Shown: positions 35,143 through 49,300, counted from the first letter of the stretch. The stretch: 64,000 bases of DNA from Apteryx mantelli (GCF_036417845.1 NC_090020.1:36998425-37062424), one strand, 5' to 3'. The notes: generated by a model not told the origin, from the sequence alone. Numbers and translations are program-made.

Positions 35143-37386
35143 ATGAGATCCAACTACAAAGGTGATCCGCACAACTCTTCATGTATACGATGCTAGCACA
35201 AAGGACTTAACATACATACAACTGAGTATTAATACTATCTGTTTTAAAGTAAGGGAGACATTTCTGGCAGAACCCCGTTAAGTCCTAACTCAGATAACCT
35301 AACCACAACGAGATCCTGATTCCCTGTATCTGTTTCTCTTGTGGATGTTTTCTTGGGGTGGGGGAGAAAATAATAAAAATCACCTTATGATTAACTAACT
35401 TGTTTGTTATCTTTCTTGTTATGGGATCCTGGAAGTGGAATATAAAAATATCATTTAATGGCTTTCCTCAGTTTGTTCTCTTCACAAATTCTAATGAATT
35501 TGGATTCCAAATGACACCCCAGGTCATCTTTACCCCATAAAACGAATAAGCCATCTGTAATCACTAGTACAGGGGACGCAAGTTTGTGCGATAAAGGTTG
35601 GAGGGGAGTGGAAGCATTCTGAGGACCCAGCTCAGAAGCTGTGCTTTGCACACATATGGCAGCTACCCTGAAACCATATCACATTCCAGTTACCATAGTA
35701 ATGCAGGGAAGAACTGATGTCTCTTCTGTTCTTAAGCTGTGAATGATCTTTTGCACCCACACAGGCTAGTGTCTTTTTTGAAGTTTAAGATCAGGATTCA
35801 GAAAGCCACCAATGATTTGCATTGCCTGGAAATGATTTTAACCCTATAAGGTTTTGAAACTTTTGATAAGGTTTAAAAAAATTCATCTCATTATACCATG
35901 TACTCAACCTACCAGTTAGCAAAATTACAAGTATTTTATTGAAAAACATCTTTCATAGTTTAAAAAGCTACTTACTGTTAGAAACTCAAAACTGAAATCT
36001 GTTTCTTTAAACAAATAATTGCCACTGATAGTTCCAGACCAAAGCTTTTCTTTTAATTCCTTTTTTATTTTTCAGAGAAATTATCTTTTCTGACCATCTC
36101 AAGGTTTTGTACAGAGGTTGGGCTGCACTTCTTTAGCTCAAGCCTTTGCATAGCAGTGGCAACAGTGCTCAGTCACATTCATCTATCTGCCTGCATGCAT
36201 ATGGAAAAAAAGTAAAGTTTTTGAAATTTCTCCTATGAAATTTCTCCAAGTCTCACATATATCACAGAAGATTTGAGTGATGTCACTTAGATTCTAGCAG
36301 GCAACAAGTTATTCTTCTGGAAGTTGTTAAAAAGAGAAATCAAAAGTGAAGTCAAATGCAGAATAAAGCATACAAAGATACCATCGAAAGTCACTGCAAG
36401 TAGTAACTTATATACTCAGGGAATCAAAAGCCAAGAAATCTCCAAGTCAAAACCTCTGACATGATATATGTAACCTGTTCCTCCAGCTTTAACTCCACCA
36501 GTTTAGCTGGCAGAAAAGCATGCTCTGCTTAATCTACACCAGATTTTTGGGAGATAGCAGCTAGGTACACATCCTAAATCCCAGTCTGGCTGAAATCTAA
36601 CTGAGGCACACCACTTCAAAGGATCTGCTCCCTCGTGCCACAAGCCTATGGTGATTTTAATTGCAGAAGCCCCTATTTCAGCTCGACAAAGGCCCTTGTC
36701 AGCTCTCAAAAGAAAGTGGTATTGTGGATGCAGATCAGGAACGCGATTTCTAAGCATAAAGTGATACATAGTAGAAACAGAAGAAATTCAAAGAGCATAA
36801 GCTATTCCCATACTGCAAACATGTATGGTTTCTGAAAACAATGCTTCTTTATTAAAATTCCTCCATATGTCACTTTTTCCCTGTCACCTACCACTTCATT
36901 GGATCTCCACTTTATACACAAGAAAAACTGTCAACTTTTTTCCTCTCACAGCAATGCTCTATAGGTTGTCCTGGCTTTTTATATCTTAAGACTGCAGTAA
37001 TTTCAAGTAAACTATAAGAAACTAAGCAGCAGAACACCCACTGACGTGAGTCTACCAAAGGGAAAGAGCGGACCATATCTATGCTAGCGACAAATTAGTG
37101 TCAGGGACAGACTGGAGCTGCACCTTGCATTAAAAATAACAAGCTTTGGTATTTAAGTCACAAATACTGAAAGTTAATTTTAAAGAATAATGGTCAAAAC
37201 TAATGCAGATATAGTGGTTTTGCTGCTTTTTTATTTAGGAGAATATTTTTGATTCACATAATCAAACAAAAACAAGACAAGGATAAAACTTAACTTGCCA
37301 ACTGCTACCTTTGTAATGTTTACCAAAACCTTACAGCTGTGAGATTTTTCATTGAGTGTGCTTCCATATATATTTATATGGGTTTG

Positions 37387-37387
<1 letters not shown>

Positions 37388-37451
<64 letters not shown>
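37388..37451. repeat. Compound microsatellite (CA)21(TA)11
   Basis: About 21 perfect CA units run straight into about 11 TA units, the longest pure microsatellite in the window. Confidence 0.97.
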
Positions 37452-40098
37452 GTGCATCCAGACATTCTTCCTTAATTTAATATTTATCTCTGTTTGGAAA
37501 AAAGAGTAGGGTATAGTAAACTAAGTTGGAAAGGAAACAGCACGCTGATCTGATCTAGTCTGATCCAGCACACCAGGTTTCCAGCTAGAACCAAATCAAT
37601 ATGAAATGGTCCGTATATAAAATCATAAACACATACATTATGTACAATGATGATACACCTTCATTTCTTGACAGTTCTTTCTTTGTCTTTCTATCTAATT
37701 ATCTGTAGAAGAGGAACTCTGGCCCATACTTGCCATCATTTCTGCTTACTCTGCAAGACTATCTCTATTATTCTTCATGACAACCTGTTATTTTGGCCTC
37801 CCCGTTAAGATTTTTCAATACAAAATTTGTAAATTTGCCACAAAGGCGCACATGCAGAAAAGCTAAAGAGCGACATTTATTGAGGCATAATCCCTGTGCT
37901 TTCCAATCTTCCTTTCCGAATAAAAGGATGAGAAACATCTATTTTATTTTAACATCAAGCAGCCTTGATATATAATCAGGAAAAAAACCTCAAACTTTGG
38001 CACCTAATCTGAAGCACAGTAAAAAGCCAGCTTCTCGAGATTCATCTTCCAGTCTTCTATCAGTCTCTCCTTTAACCCCTGGTAAGCCTATTTTTAAAAA
38101 GTTAATCAGCCTTAAAAGGAACACAGACCATGGAAACCAAGGTATCCACACTATTACATCTTAGATTTGGGTATTCCAACAGCATGCAGCTTATGCGGGT
38201 CACATTTACCTGGCAGGACCACTTCGAGTCAGCAGTGCTCACTAGGCTCAGGAGCTTAGCTGAGACAAAAAAAGTAGTTTTTCCCTTTTCTTAAATGATT
38301 ACTCTCGTAAAACAGGCTTATCATCACTCTTGGCAAGAGGGTGGCTCAAGAACTTATAATTCCTCTTTGAAGCCTCATTCAAGACTTAATAAATTTACTT
38401 GCTATCTCCCTCCTGGGAGACTATTCCCAGTGAACAGAGACGTGAGTGATCCAGCCGGACGCTGTAAAGGGCTCCTTCACAGAACGAGTGTCTGCGGTCA
38501 GAGAATGACCACGTACATTTATGACCTCCAAAAAAGTTTGCTCTTTACAGACCAGGAGGATGCCCATGCAATCATGAGCGCTAGAAAGTTGCACAGCTTT
38601 TAAAATTGCCTCCAAAACAGGAGGGTCAGTTTTTCAGGCTGCTCAGCTGCTGCCCTCTCTGTCAGTATAATGACTTCCTTTAATACAGTAAGAAGCAATT
38701 TGTTCTCCACTATAGCTCTTTGAAAGCCTGGCTTTTAAATAACAGCAGGGTAATTTGAACATAACAAATCCTAATAAATTGGATCCTTAACTGCATGTTC
38801 TAATCCTTTCCACACCACGATTTAGAGATACAATGCATCTTCCATACTAAAAAAAATAAAAATAAAAAATCCAAATTACAAACTCTCATCAAAAAATATC
38901 CCATTACAACCACTACAATTGTCACTCTCCTGGGAGGCGAGACAGACACAAACAACAGATATGCTCCTGTTCACTTTTGTAGCTGGCTAGTGCATTTGCT
39001 TTCAGGGCGAGGAGCTACTCTGCTCACGAACTCAACAGCTTGGGCTATCAGAACAGTGATAGGCAAGTATGCAATCTGCTAAACTCTTTTTTGAAATAGG
39101 AACTATCAGATTTAGGCGGAGGCTCTGAGCTATTGTGTTTTTTGACCTTCCCTCACAAATAGCCCTCAAATGGCAACACTTTTTGGGTTTGAGGATTTCT
39201 GTTGTCATTCCTTCCAGTGTTAGGTTACGGCAACCCAATGCAAAAAATGAGCTGTTCTAATCTGTTAATTTACTCTCAGGGATCTTGCACACCAAGCTTC
39301 TCCCTGAAGATAAAGGGATCTATTAAAGCTTTCAATGATACACATCCCTGTTGAATCAGAGCTGTTTGCTGGCTTTGCATTCAAGACCTCAGCTGAAACT
39401 TCAAAAGCAGTGCTAGCCAAAGATAAATCTGAGTAAGACATAAAACTAAGAAAAGGATTTAATCAAAGACAAGATAGTCAGTCATTTCAAGATGGAGAAT
39501 TTGTACTGTTAGAAGAGAAACCAGAAGTGAAAAAACACCCTTGATTTTCTCTTCCTTCTTTGATCTTTCCTACCCTTCTCATCTGCTCTTGAGAGAAAAC
39601 ACTAACAGCGAAAGCAAAGGAGTCCCAATGCAGGGCCACCCACCTGATCCTACACATGTTAATTCACAGGAAGAGTTAGGTACTTGCTTGGAATAGGAAG
39701 TATCAGATCACCCCACAGAAGTGGCTTTGTGTCCTCCCACACACATGCTGTTCTGCTCCCAAAAAAAGCCTCCAACATGCTCAGGGTGGCTGTTTCCTCC
39801 AACGTAACGCACGCTGCATGGCTCTACCCATCCTCACAGCATCGCATTCAGCAGTGAGGCCTGCGCTCTACCTCTGCAGACAAGCTGTGGTCTGAATGGT
39901 GTGTCTGGGTTCCCCTCCTGCCCCATCAAGATCAGCCGAAATGGCCTCAGAGCACCTTCCACCGAATCCCACAGAGAGAGGCTGTGGGGCCAGGGGGTCC
40001 CTTGTATTTGTCTTTTGTGCATTGTGCCTTTAGGATGCATGTTGCCATGCTTTTCTCCCTAAAAAGGATCCTAGAAATCTGTGTTTTTATTTATACAT

Positions 40099-40211
40099 AC
40101 ACACACACACACACACATATATATAAATACACACTTTTTAAAGTATTGATACATATATGTGTGTGTGTGTGTGCATATATATACATATATTAAAAAAAAA
40201 AAAAAAAAAAA
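40099..40211. repeat. Palindromic CA/TG microsatellite plus poly(A)
   Basis: (AC)9 followed by ATATATA (40099-40125), then a spacer of about 30 bases, then ATATAT and (TG)8 (40153-40173). These are inverse complements able to form a stem of about 20 bp. They are followed by an AT-rich stretch and 20 A (40192-40211). Confidence 0.9.
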
Positions 40212-42059
40212 GAGACACCATCCACTGTCATGTTACAATTCCAGTCAGGCAGTAGCATATTTTCAGAGTTTTAATATATAACTTTTAACTTTTCAGCTAC
40301 GAAAAGTGATGCTGACTATATTGAATTGCAAGAGCTCACTTTCTCCCCAAAGCAGCAAGGATGAAGAACCAGCATTTTCAGGTTCAAATGCATTACCTCA
40401 AGAGGTCTACCCTACAGAAGACGCACATAAAGAAGCACAATTAAGATAATATGCAAGATAAAAGGCCATCTACTCCCTCCAAATCACTGTATTTCAGTGA
40501 TAAGCTTATTCCAAAACAGTAACGGGTGGGAGTTAAAGTCCAACATAGCGATGTTCAGGCCAGTTCTGTGATCTCCACCAACTGCAAAACACCAAAGCCA
40601 CCACCTTTCCTAACAGTGATTTTTGAGTCACTTACACTGGCAATTTCTAGAAGATTGCTTACAAGTCTTGACTGAAAGGAGTCCTTTCCTGCAGATCTGA
40701 CTAAATATGGTTTCATCAGAATAGAAGCAAGAGGAAATCAGAACAGGTTTTCATGCCAGTTCTTTTGCAACAGAAATAAGTAGTAGGCCAGCAGCACATT
40801 TAGCTGTCATCAGGTTTTCTGCAGCCAGACTCCTCTAGCTAAAGAAAAGTTAGGAAACGGAGACAAAGGATTGAAAAAGAGAAAAGCTTTAAATAATTTA
40901 AGCAGTTACAATTACTCATGGAATCTAATAAATTGAGTATTGCACGTACACTGGATTTAGCCTTTAGGCAACACCATTTGGCATTTACTGACTGAGAAGT
41001 GACAGGAAAAAAGAATGAGCACATTTGATAGCCTTCTGAACTCATAAGCAAAGGAATTAGCAGCTCTGTTTGTATTTATACAAAGACCTAAGTAAGAGGC
41101 AAATAAAAACCTAAAATGGCAGAAGAGCTCATTTCATCAGATTTTTCAGCCTAATTTTAAGTAGAACTTTTCAGCAGACCAATCTATTTTGGAAATGAAG
41201 ACCTTGCACTGTATTGTGTATGGCTGTTATGTTCAACAGCTCCTTTGTTTTTAGCAAATTCAACACATCGCCACCTTCTTCAGTCTGTTCAAGTGTGTGC
41301 TTCTTGATCCGTTTACACAATATTCCATTATATTATGATGGTGTTAGTCATCACATGACAAAACTGGCAATTGTAGCCTATGTTTTCTAAATAAACAGGA
41401 AAATTTGCCAGATGAGGTCAAATGACTAAGAGACAACAGGTCTTTTAAGAAGTGTGTTTAGCTCACACATTAAAGGGAACTTGTTCAATTCTTGAGGCTT
41501 AAACCAACTTGAAGACATGTAATAAATTGGGATCAATTTCTTGGTATAGCTAATAACTACTTTCTTTTTCAAGATACACATTAGCACAATTGCAAGATGA
41601 CATTTATAACGCGATTTAGCAAACACACATTTCCGCCACTAACAGCTTTTCTTTCCAATAACAACAGTCCATTACTTTTGGTGATTAAGGCCCATTTAAC
41701 ATAGCTAAAAAGAACACCAAACAGTCACCCAAAACAATAATACTGGGTTTCTACTATTGCAACCATAGTGCTTCAATGTCTTTAGACAGACTATATAGTC
41801 CTGACTGTACAGGTAGTTCAGCTGCATCACACCCTGCCGTTGATACAAGGAGTAAGTCTATGATACCAGCTTGTGATCGCTCAATGATAGTCAAAGCTTC
41901 GCATTCAAGATATAACCTTTTCATACAGTTGCTGAGCAGCATAACATCTAACGCCCAAGTTGTTACTTGGAAGAAGGGCAGTTCACTGGCTCCAACAGCT
42001 GGGAGCATGGCATTTATCACTGCAGCTTTCAGAGTGAAGCCACAGCTGGGACATCGGTG

Positions 42060-42475
42060 AGGGACAACAGCCCTGCAGCACCTGACACACAGGGGGAGGC
42101 TGAAAGAAGTGGGTTTGTGTAGCCTTAAGAAAGAGGAGAAATCTGCTTGTGGTCTTATTGTGGTGTTCAACAACCTGCCAGGAGGGCACAGAACAAGACT
42201 CTTCTCGGAGATGTACAGTGATAGGATCAGAAGCAACAGCCTCATGTTGCAACATGGAAAATTCTGATTAACCTAAAAAAATTTTCATTATGAAGGAGGT
42301 CAAACACTGGAACAGCAACCCGAAAAAACTGTTGAGCCTGGGAGATAACCAATTGGATGGAGATAACCATCTACTGGATGTGGTCTTGAGCAACCAGCTA
42401 TAGAAGGCCCTGCTTTGGGTGGGGGCGTTGCACTACACGGCATCCAGGTCTCTTTGGCCCTCCAAGTCTCTGACT
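42060..42475 (+). mobile_element. Old degraded CR1 3' fragment
   Basis: Diverged copy of the CR1 ORF2 C-terminal end and 3' region, in the same orientation as the young element. Landmarks parallel the intact copy. GAGGCTGAAAGAAG near 42095 matches its GAAAGGCTGAGAGAGC. CAGAACAAGACTCTTCTC corresponds to its GGGGCCAGACTCTTTTC. GAGGTCAAACACTGGAACAGC corresponds to GGTGACAGAGCACTGGAACAG. GGTCTCTTTGGCCCTCC corresponds to GAGGTCCCTTCCAACC. Many substitutions, indels and stops mark it as ancient. The left boundary is uncertain (42040-42095) and no octamer tail survives. Confidence 0.8.
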
Positions 42476-44517
42476 TAGGACAGCGGCAAAGAAAAATATG
42501 CAGCAAGATTGGGCTAGCATTGACATTGCTAGGACACAGATGCAGCGCTCAAAGTCAGAATGTTAAAAAAAAAAAAATAGGACAGAGTAAACAAATAGTG
42601 CAGAGACATCCCAATACAAGCTTTCTGGAAATATTTAGTACCCTCTCAAAAACAATTAATTCCAAAAGTCCTGACAGCAACACACTGAGACCTGTATCAT
42701 GTTAAGCTTGCTCTCTTTTTACTCGCTGACCTTTCCCGAGAAGAACACAGGAAATATTTCAGAGGTCAGCTGGCATGATGAGAGTCACAGCTCTCTAGAG
42801 GAAACGTGTCAAGACTTACAACATGAAACCCCTCGTATTAAACCAAATGAATGTCAGCCCCAACTAAAATACAAACAAAAGCTTCAGATGTCCTTAAATA
42901 TGCTGCGCATTGAAGTTCTTTTGTTAAGAAGTTATATTTTATGCTTGCAAATCCTGTAATAAGGCTTCCTAGAGCTAGCTGGCTAGCTGAAACAGGTTTG
43001 TTATATTTGTGCAGACGTGTGTACACAGGATGCATGCTTCCGGATAGAGGTAAATATTAGCCTTTTGTACTCCTATATATATATACATCCTACTCTGTAT
43101 AATACAATCTAAATCAGAAATATCTCCACATACCAAACTCCACTACAGACAAGTGGAGCAAAAGCAGAAATAAAGTGAAATACTGCTTCCAAACAGGATA
43201 TAAGTAATAGCCACTGCCTGACATAGGATCCTCAGTCATACTCACAATACAAAACCAATCAATCAGTCTAATACTTCCTCTGGAACAGCTAGTTAAAACA
43301 CCTACCTCTCTGAGGGTAATAGCTCTAAACCATTCCAATATGCACTCCCAAGCAGCAATTAAGTATTGCACGTTGTGATTCACCCTTGACTATGCCAACA
43401 AATAAGGGCACACGTGGTATTTTCAGTAAACCTTTTACAAGCAACTCATACGAGTTCCCTTGCTGGGAGAAGATGCATCCCTCTGGTGTTACAGCACTGG
43501 TATTTGTTAGTGGCAGAATTCATGGGTGGAAGCTCTAGTGCTTGTGCTGCAGGCAAAAACAAAGCCACAACACTTAATAATATCATCCTCAGGAGTCGAC
43601 ATCCACAGACACAGCACATTCATCAGCTTTTAAAAACCTTTGTGCATGTCATCTTCCAAGCTTGAAAGCATTTCATCCAAGTAACAGCAGCTTCTTATTT
43701 GTCCATATACATACACAACAAAAAAACTGAATATTCACCTGGTTTTCTAATGGTGTACTGTACTTCTTACTTCTCAGGGCTTGCGCATAGAAACTTTAAC
43801 ATCAAAATGAACTTGCTCTGAATGAAGAGATTTCTTTTTCCATACAAATCCTTTTGAAAAGGGAAGTAATTCACGTGTCAGCTCCATGAGACACATGCCT
43901 GACTGCTGACCTTCCTGGCAATCCTCCCACAGGTATTTCCTTGCTAGGTTACTTGTCACCTGTACCAACTCATCATTATCTCTGCGTTCTCCTTGCTGTT
44001 CCAAAGGCATCCTGACCTGGTCCCTCACCGGTGTGCAAGTGCTGGCTCGCAGCCCTGGGTACCCCATTTCAATAGCAGGGAGGAACATTTGTAAACAAGG
44101 AATCACAAGTTTGCTGCAGCGCCCATCCCACCTCCTGTTCCTACAATGACTTCTGTAAAGCTCCCAAATTTGTTTGTTATCTTTGAAAAACTGTTCATCC
44201 AGTTCATTTAGGTAAGTCACTGGAACAAATACATCCCACAAGACATTACACTATAATCTAGTCTGTCTTTGCTTGGTCTTGTAAAGTCAAAGCAAAAATA
44301 GGAGTTACAATCTACACAATGGGAACAGGAACACCCTCCCATATTCTACCCATACTATGAAAAACAGTCACACTTTTAGATGATGATCCCACCAGTGCAC
44401 GTGAGAGTGATGGCATTATTAAAAAAAAAAAAATCCAAAACAATTTAACAAGGGACAGTCCAGTAGGTATTTTAGGGCCGCTTAGATGCTGAGTGCACAT
44501 GTAGTATGGACAGAAGC

Positions 44518-44566
44518 TCCTCTGGAGGATACCAGCAGCTGGAGGATCCTCTGGAGGATACCAGCA
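44518..44566. repeat. 29-bp tandem duplication
   Basis: The 20-base word TCCTCTGGAGGATACCAGCA occurs at 44518-44537 and again at 44547-44566, separated by a partial copy (GCTGGAGGA). This is a local tandem duplication. Confidence 0.92.
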
Positions 44567-44676
44567 ACTCTGAAGAAGTATTTATACCAATAGCTGCACT
44601 CAGGCTTAAAACAGCGCTCTGCTCAGCATATTCAAAACAGCATCTGACACTAGCACAACTATGTGAGAGTTTATTT

Positions 44677-44700
44677 AAAAAAAAAAAAAAAAAAAAAAAA
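44677..44700. repeat. poly(A) run, 24 A
   Basis: Uninterrupted run of 24 adenines on the plus strand. No retroposon body was recognised on its 5' side. It lies inside an otherwise open 161-codon frame, which it fills with lysines. Confidence 0.95.
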
Positions 44701-45365
44701 TCCCAGCCACAGAAAGCACTGGTGCTTGTTCCAGTTTCCCCTCAGTGTGAGCTGACACACAAAGACCTGTGCCCACAGGTGCCTCCTCATTTAAAGTGTG
44801 GCAGAAAAGAAAGTAAAAAAAAGATGAGAGGGAAGTTGTTCAGGGAGCTAATTACCAAATCCCCAGCAAAAGCATGGGGCAAAGGGATAGCAGAACAGCG
44901 TGCCACTGCAAATCCATCGGCCTGGAAGAAACACAAGAGGGCAAAGCCCTTGTGCTGGAGCACGTTTAGTCACCCCAGGATGCCTACCTAGCTCAGCTCA
45001 ACACCGAACATGAAGGAAGTCCTATCATGGACTGCACTGCTTTCCTCTGGCAAAATGAAGAAATCCTTGCTGCCTTATCCACCCTCATATCAAATGGAAA
45101 ATACCAATTTCAAGCATGTACAGGCACTTTTGCCCAGTCTAGCTGAGGCATGCCACAGTTCCACAGGTCTTGAGTGTAAACAATCATTAAGTATTTAAAT
45201 TTTGTCACGAGAGACTGTCCCATATTCCTAACTTATTTGTTAAAATTCATACTTCTGAATACAACCTTGGGGAAAATCCGTAGCAAAAGCTCCTTGCTCC
45301 TCCACTAGCTGCAGTAAGAAGATACAGAAAATCTCAGGTACATTTATTATTCAGAATTTTCCATT

Positions 45366-45392
45366 AAAAAAAAAAAAAAATATATATATATA
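45366..45392. repeat. A15 followed by (TA) run
   Basis: Fifteen adenines followed by about six TA units. Confidence 0.95.
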
Positions 45393-46289
45393 TTTTAGTT
45401 TTCAAAGGCATTCTTGTCTGCTCATAGCAGTCAGAAAGTCCTTCCAGCTTCTTCTCCATTTCTTTGACAAGGCTACCCCACCTTGTTTTACAGGTCTTCT
45501 GCAAAATACAGCAAGCACTCCTTACATAAGGCACTACACTGAGAAGCACTCACTGCCACCACTGCTTGTTCTTCAAAAGGGTATGCACCTCTCCGCAATC
45601 ACTGCTTCATGAGCAGTTCCTCGCAGAGCATTTGCGCCAATTTTTGATTGAAATTTGACTGTGGCACTAACCAAATATAGAGAAATTATGGGAAAAAAAT
45701 GTGTTTTATTTGTGTAGTATGCTATGTGATTAACCCACAAAAGTATAAAAATGCAGCAGGTACACGGATTATCAGGGAAAGCATCTTAAGTAATCATGAT
45801 GGAGTACTGTGACAATTGTCTACATGAATATAGTTACTTCATCCTTAGAGCAAACATACTAGTCTGTCTGGGAAGGTGCATCCTCAAACCAGACTTGCTT
45901 TCTGTGCTTCCTTTGCACTTGGCTTTCTTTTTACATCTAACTTCAAAATTTAACTTGGAATTAATAAAGGGGATTCAGGCCGTCCAAAGAAATAAGTAAC
46001 TCGGTCATGATTCCATAGAAGTGATGGCAGCAGTTGTTGAGTTATTACGGACCAACATTTTCCCCCCCTAGCATGCAAGTAATAAGGCTGTGGAATACAA
46101 ACGAATTCCTCTCTGCACTGGCAGCAGAAATGGATTCAATTTCAACAGCGGTAGTCTGAGGTCTTCAGCAAAACTTCGGCATCACTGAAAAGAAAACCTC
46201 AACTATCCATCAAGTCCAGCGAATGAGCTAACTTCATTTTCTGTTCCACAAGTTTCATGTTTTTCAGTGGTTTAGCAATAAGTTTTAGC

Positions 46290-46326
46290 AAATTAATAAT
46301 TAATAATTTTTACAAATTATTAATTT
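46290..46326. repeat. Perfect AT-only inverted repeat
   Basis: Arms AAATTAATAATT (46290-46301) and AATTATTAATTT (46315-46326) are exact reverse complements with a 13-base spacer. Confidence 0.9.
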
Positions 46327-49300
46327 AACTCAATGGTTATAGTTAATCTATACTAAACATATTACTGTAATGGCAGAATTTCTAGTATTGTGCAAATGTC
46401 TCCTGCTTGCATACTTTTTGGCAATGTTCTCTCCATCTAATACTGGCAGTTCTGAAACTGGATCCATTGAAGAATTCCATAAAATTGTTAGTGGCTTTCC
46501 CAGTACGTCAGATCTACCGGTCTTGCCGGGAGAAGCCTATATTTGGGAGCTTCTTAAAAAAAAAAAAAAAAGAAGATGGAGTAGGAAAACCTGGTTCTGT
46601 AGTAGTCAGCAGAACAAGGGAAACTTAGCATTGCAACGTGTTAAGTACTGCATAGCTCCCTCAACCTCCTCCAGCTTCTTGTATTATTGGCAACTTCAGG
46701 GCAACTGCTTTCCAGTTCCACAAATGTAGTTGGCTTATGGCATAAACAAGACAGCCAACAGCAGCGACCGGCCGCAGATTTACAATCACTGGCAGTTAAA
46801 GAAGTCAGAGAACAAGGAGGAGAAAAAAGCAATAAACAGAACAGTTCTCTAAAGAGCCACAGTCTGGGAACTTGCAAACTAGGGGCATAATCCTAAGCGT
46901 AGATTATTTACAGTAAATCTTTTTCCTTGTACTCATCAGAAAATGAAACCATAAGATACCTAAAAAGATAAGCACACAACTCCATTTTTCCATTAACTAG
47001 AGCTGTGGACACAGAACTGAAACATAATTGCTGGTAGGAAAACAACTATGGTTCCTAAATTAGAAAGAAAAAAAAGGTAAAACAGATACCACCCCACCCC
47101 CGCCCGAAAACACCATTAAAAAACAAACAAAACAAACAAAAAAAAACAAAAAGAAAACACCCTATGTTTCATATCCTGAATGTCAGATACCTTTTTAACC
47201 AATACTTAGGTCCCCAGTGGACTCCTGCAGCTATGCCAATAAAACAAGCTGGTTTCGAACAGAAGGTTCACCAACACGACACCTGCCAAATTCGGCTCTT
47301 ATCAGATTTTGGGAAATCCCTATGCCATAGTGTCAGGCTATATCAGTCTGAGAAAAGCACGCTTCCATGATCAAGGCACAGAATTTGCCTTGACCTTCAT
47401 CCTTCCCAAATGTCCCGCACAATCTCTGTGCCTCGCCTCCACCTACAACTCTGCAGGAGACTTGCACCGAGATGCTGTGAGGTTCAGCATATAAAGTGTC
47501 CCCGAGTCCATAGGCACAGGCTATATAGTAGCCTTCCACAACTGCTGCCCTGAACAGCCATTTAGGACTACATGCTTCTTTCTCGATAGTTTTATTATTT
47601 TATGCCAAAGACAGCTACATATCATACCAACATAATTTAAGACAAAAAGGAATGAATCAAAGTGAAATGTCTCACTTTTAATAGGCATAATCCAAGTTGT
47701 CTAGCCTGGCACTAATAAAAGACAGGTTGTCACTTCATAGTTGCCCTACAGAGAGCCTCTTCAGGTCTCCTTGCCGTTTTACTTCAGATGTTTGGAAATG
47801 GTACATTAGGAGCAGTTTTGAAGACCAGAAGGCTGTGCTGCTGCTAATTTCCTACCACCTCGCTGGTGTTCACTCCATATCCCCCTCTTCACTGCCTGCC
47901 CAAGTGCCCCCACCCTCCCCAAAAGAAGAAAAAAATTAAAAAATCCTTTCAGGTAACTGATATTTGCCATCCATAGCATACTTCTCAGGAGCCCTCCCTG
48001 CTTCTGCTTCTTACTCTTTTCTATTCCAGTAATTTCTTATCTCTGTCCTGGTTCCCTAAAGGTATCTGCAAAGTTTCTGTCATTTGACAGCCATCTGCAA
48101 ATGTCCCCTCATATTATACTGGTTCTTCTTCCTGGAAAGAACAGCTGATCTGTAAGTTATGCTCCAAAAAGGACCCCAAAGGCTGGGGGAAGATGATAGA
48201 GTGCTATTAAGGAATCCTGCCACTTTAAGCTTCTGGCAATCCCCTCACCTTCCTTTGTACTAAATCATTTGCAAGAGCTACATTCAAATCCCTCCTGAAA
48301 AGAAGGAAGTTGATACAGCTTTTCAGAAGCTTAAAAAGCTTATTTTTTTAAAAACAATGTATACTTGGTTCATGCTCCAGCTGCTTTTAGGTAAAAATAG
48401 AAACATTACAGCTTCAGAAGTGACCCTAGGTCTCTCCGTGACATCATTCGATATTTTAAACGTCCATTCCTTAAGCTTTTAAGTGTTAATTGCAGCATAT
48501 TGTACTGAACATTCAAATAAACTTTAAGCACGTTTTAGGAATCAAATGTGTTTTTAAATCTGAAAAAGGGCAAGCACTTAAATTTCCCCCTCTAAGCACA
48601 GCACAAAGGGGTTTTGTTTTCCAGCTGCAAATCTAATAAATAAATAAGTAAATAATTTTAAAAAGTCAAAAAGGGAAAAGGGGCACTTGCTGGGACTCTA
48701 AACGTTCCCTCTTTGGGATCATTAAAGAAAAAAGCTTTGAGATACCCACCCCCAAGTATCTATCTACCTTTCTGCCTTTCCCGCTTCCCTGCAGACTTCA
48801 TTTTCAGACCACTCTTGCGTGTGCTGTCGGAGACAGCATAATTACAGGACGCTTTTGTTTAAGAAACTGAAGCAAGCAAACTTGGATAAATGCAATCTAC
48901 AACTTAGATACGGTTGTTTGTCTATCTGGGGTCCAGTAACAGCATGTACCGCACTGCATTTAAAACCGCTTGCAACATTCCTGCTGTTGCGCATTGCAAG
49001 TGTAAATGCGCTATGGTCACAAAAAATAAATTGTTAGTGATAGCCACCCCTGCAACGCCTGCAGAGCCAGCAGAGCTCAGCGGCTAAGTTGAATTCTATT
49101 CCTTCTTGGGCATGACCAAATTATTTACTAAATTCCAATGAGCTGAAGCAAGGGGATTACTTGCAGAAAACTTACTGTGCCAGTGTGGGAAAAGGACTCA
49201 GCTCGACTCTCTGAACCCGGACTGACTTTGTAAGACCTGGCAACCGGAAGTTTTACTTATTTTAAAGGGCTGTTCCTTGTAAAACGTGATCCTTTGAGGT

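Noticed and set aside
31120-35165. Target-site duplication flanking the CR1 element
   Set aside because: Sequences beside 31143 and after 35142 share no convincing direct repeat, as is usual for CR1.
37523-37575. Possible decayed minus-strand CR1 3' end (GTTGGAAAGG and GATCTAGTC words)
   Set aside because: Too short and too diverged, with no octamer tail and no adjoining ORF2 similarity.
41754-42255. Minus-strand ORFs of 163 and 90 codons
   Set aside because: They overlap the old plus-strand CR1 fragment and read its antisense strand.
44506-44991. 161-codon plus-strand ORF
   Set aside because: It contains the 24-base poly(A) run as a lysine stretch and a tandem duplication, and shows no homology I recognise.
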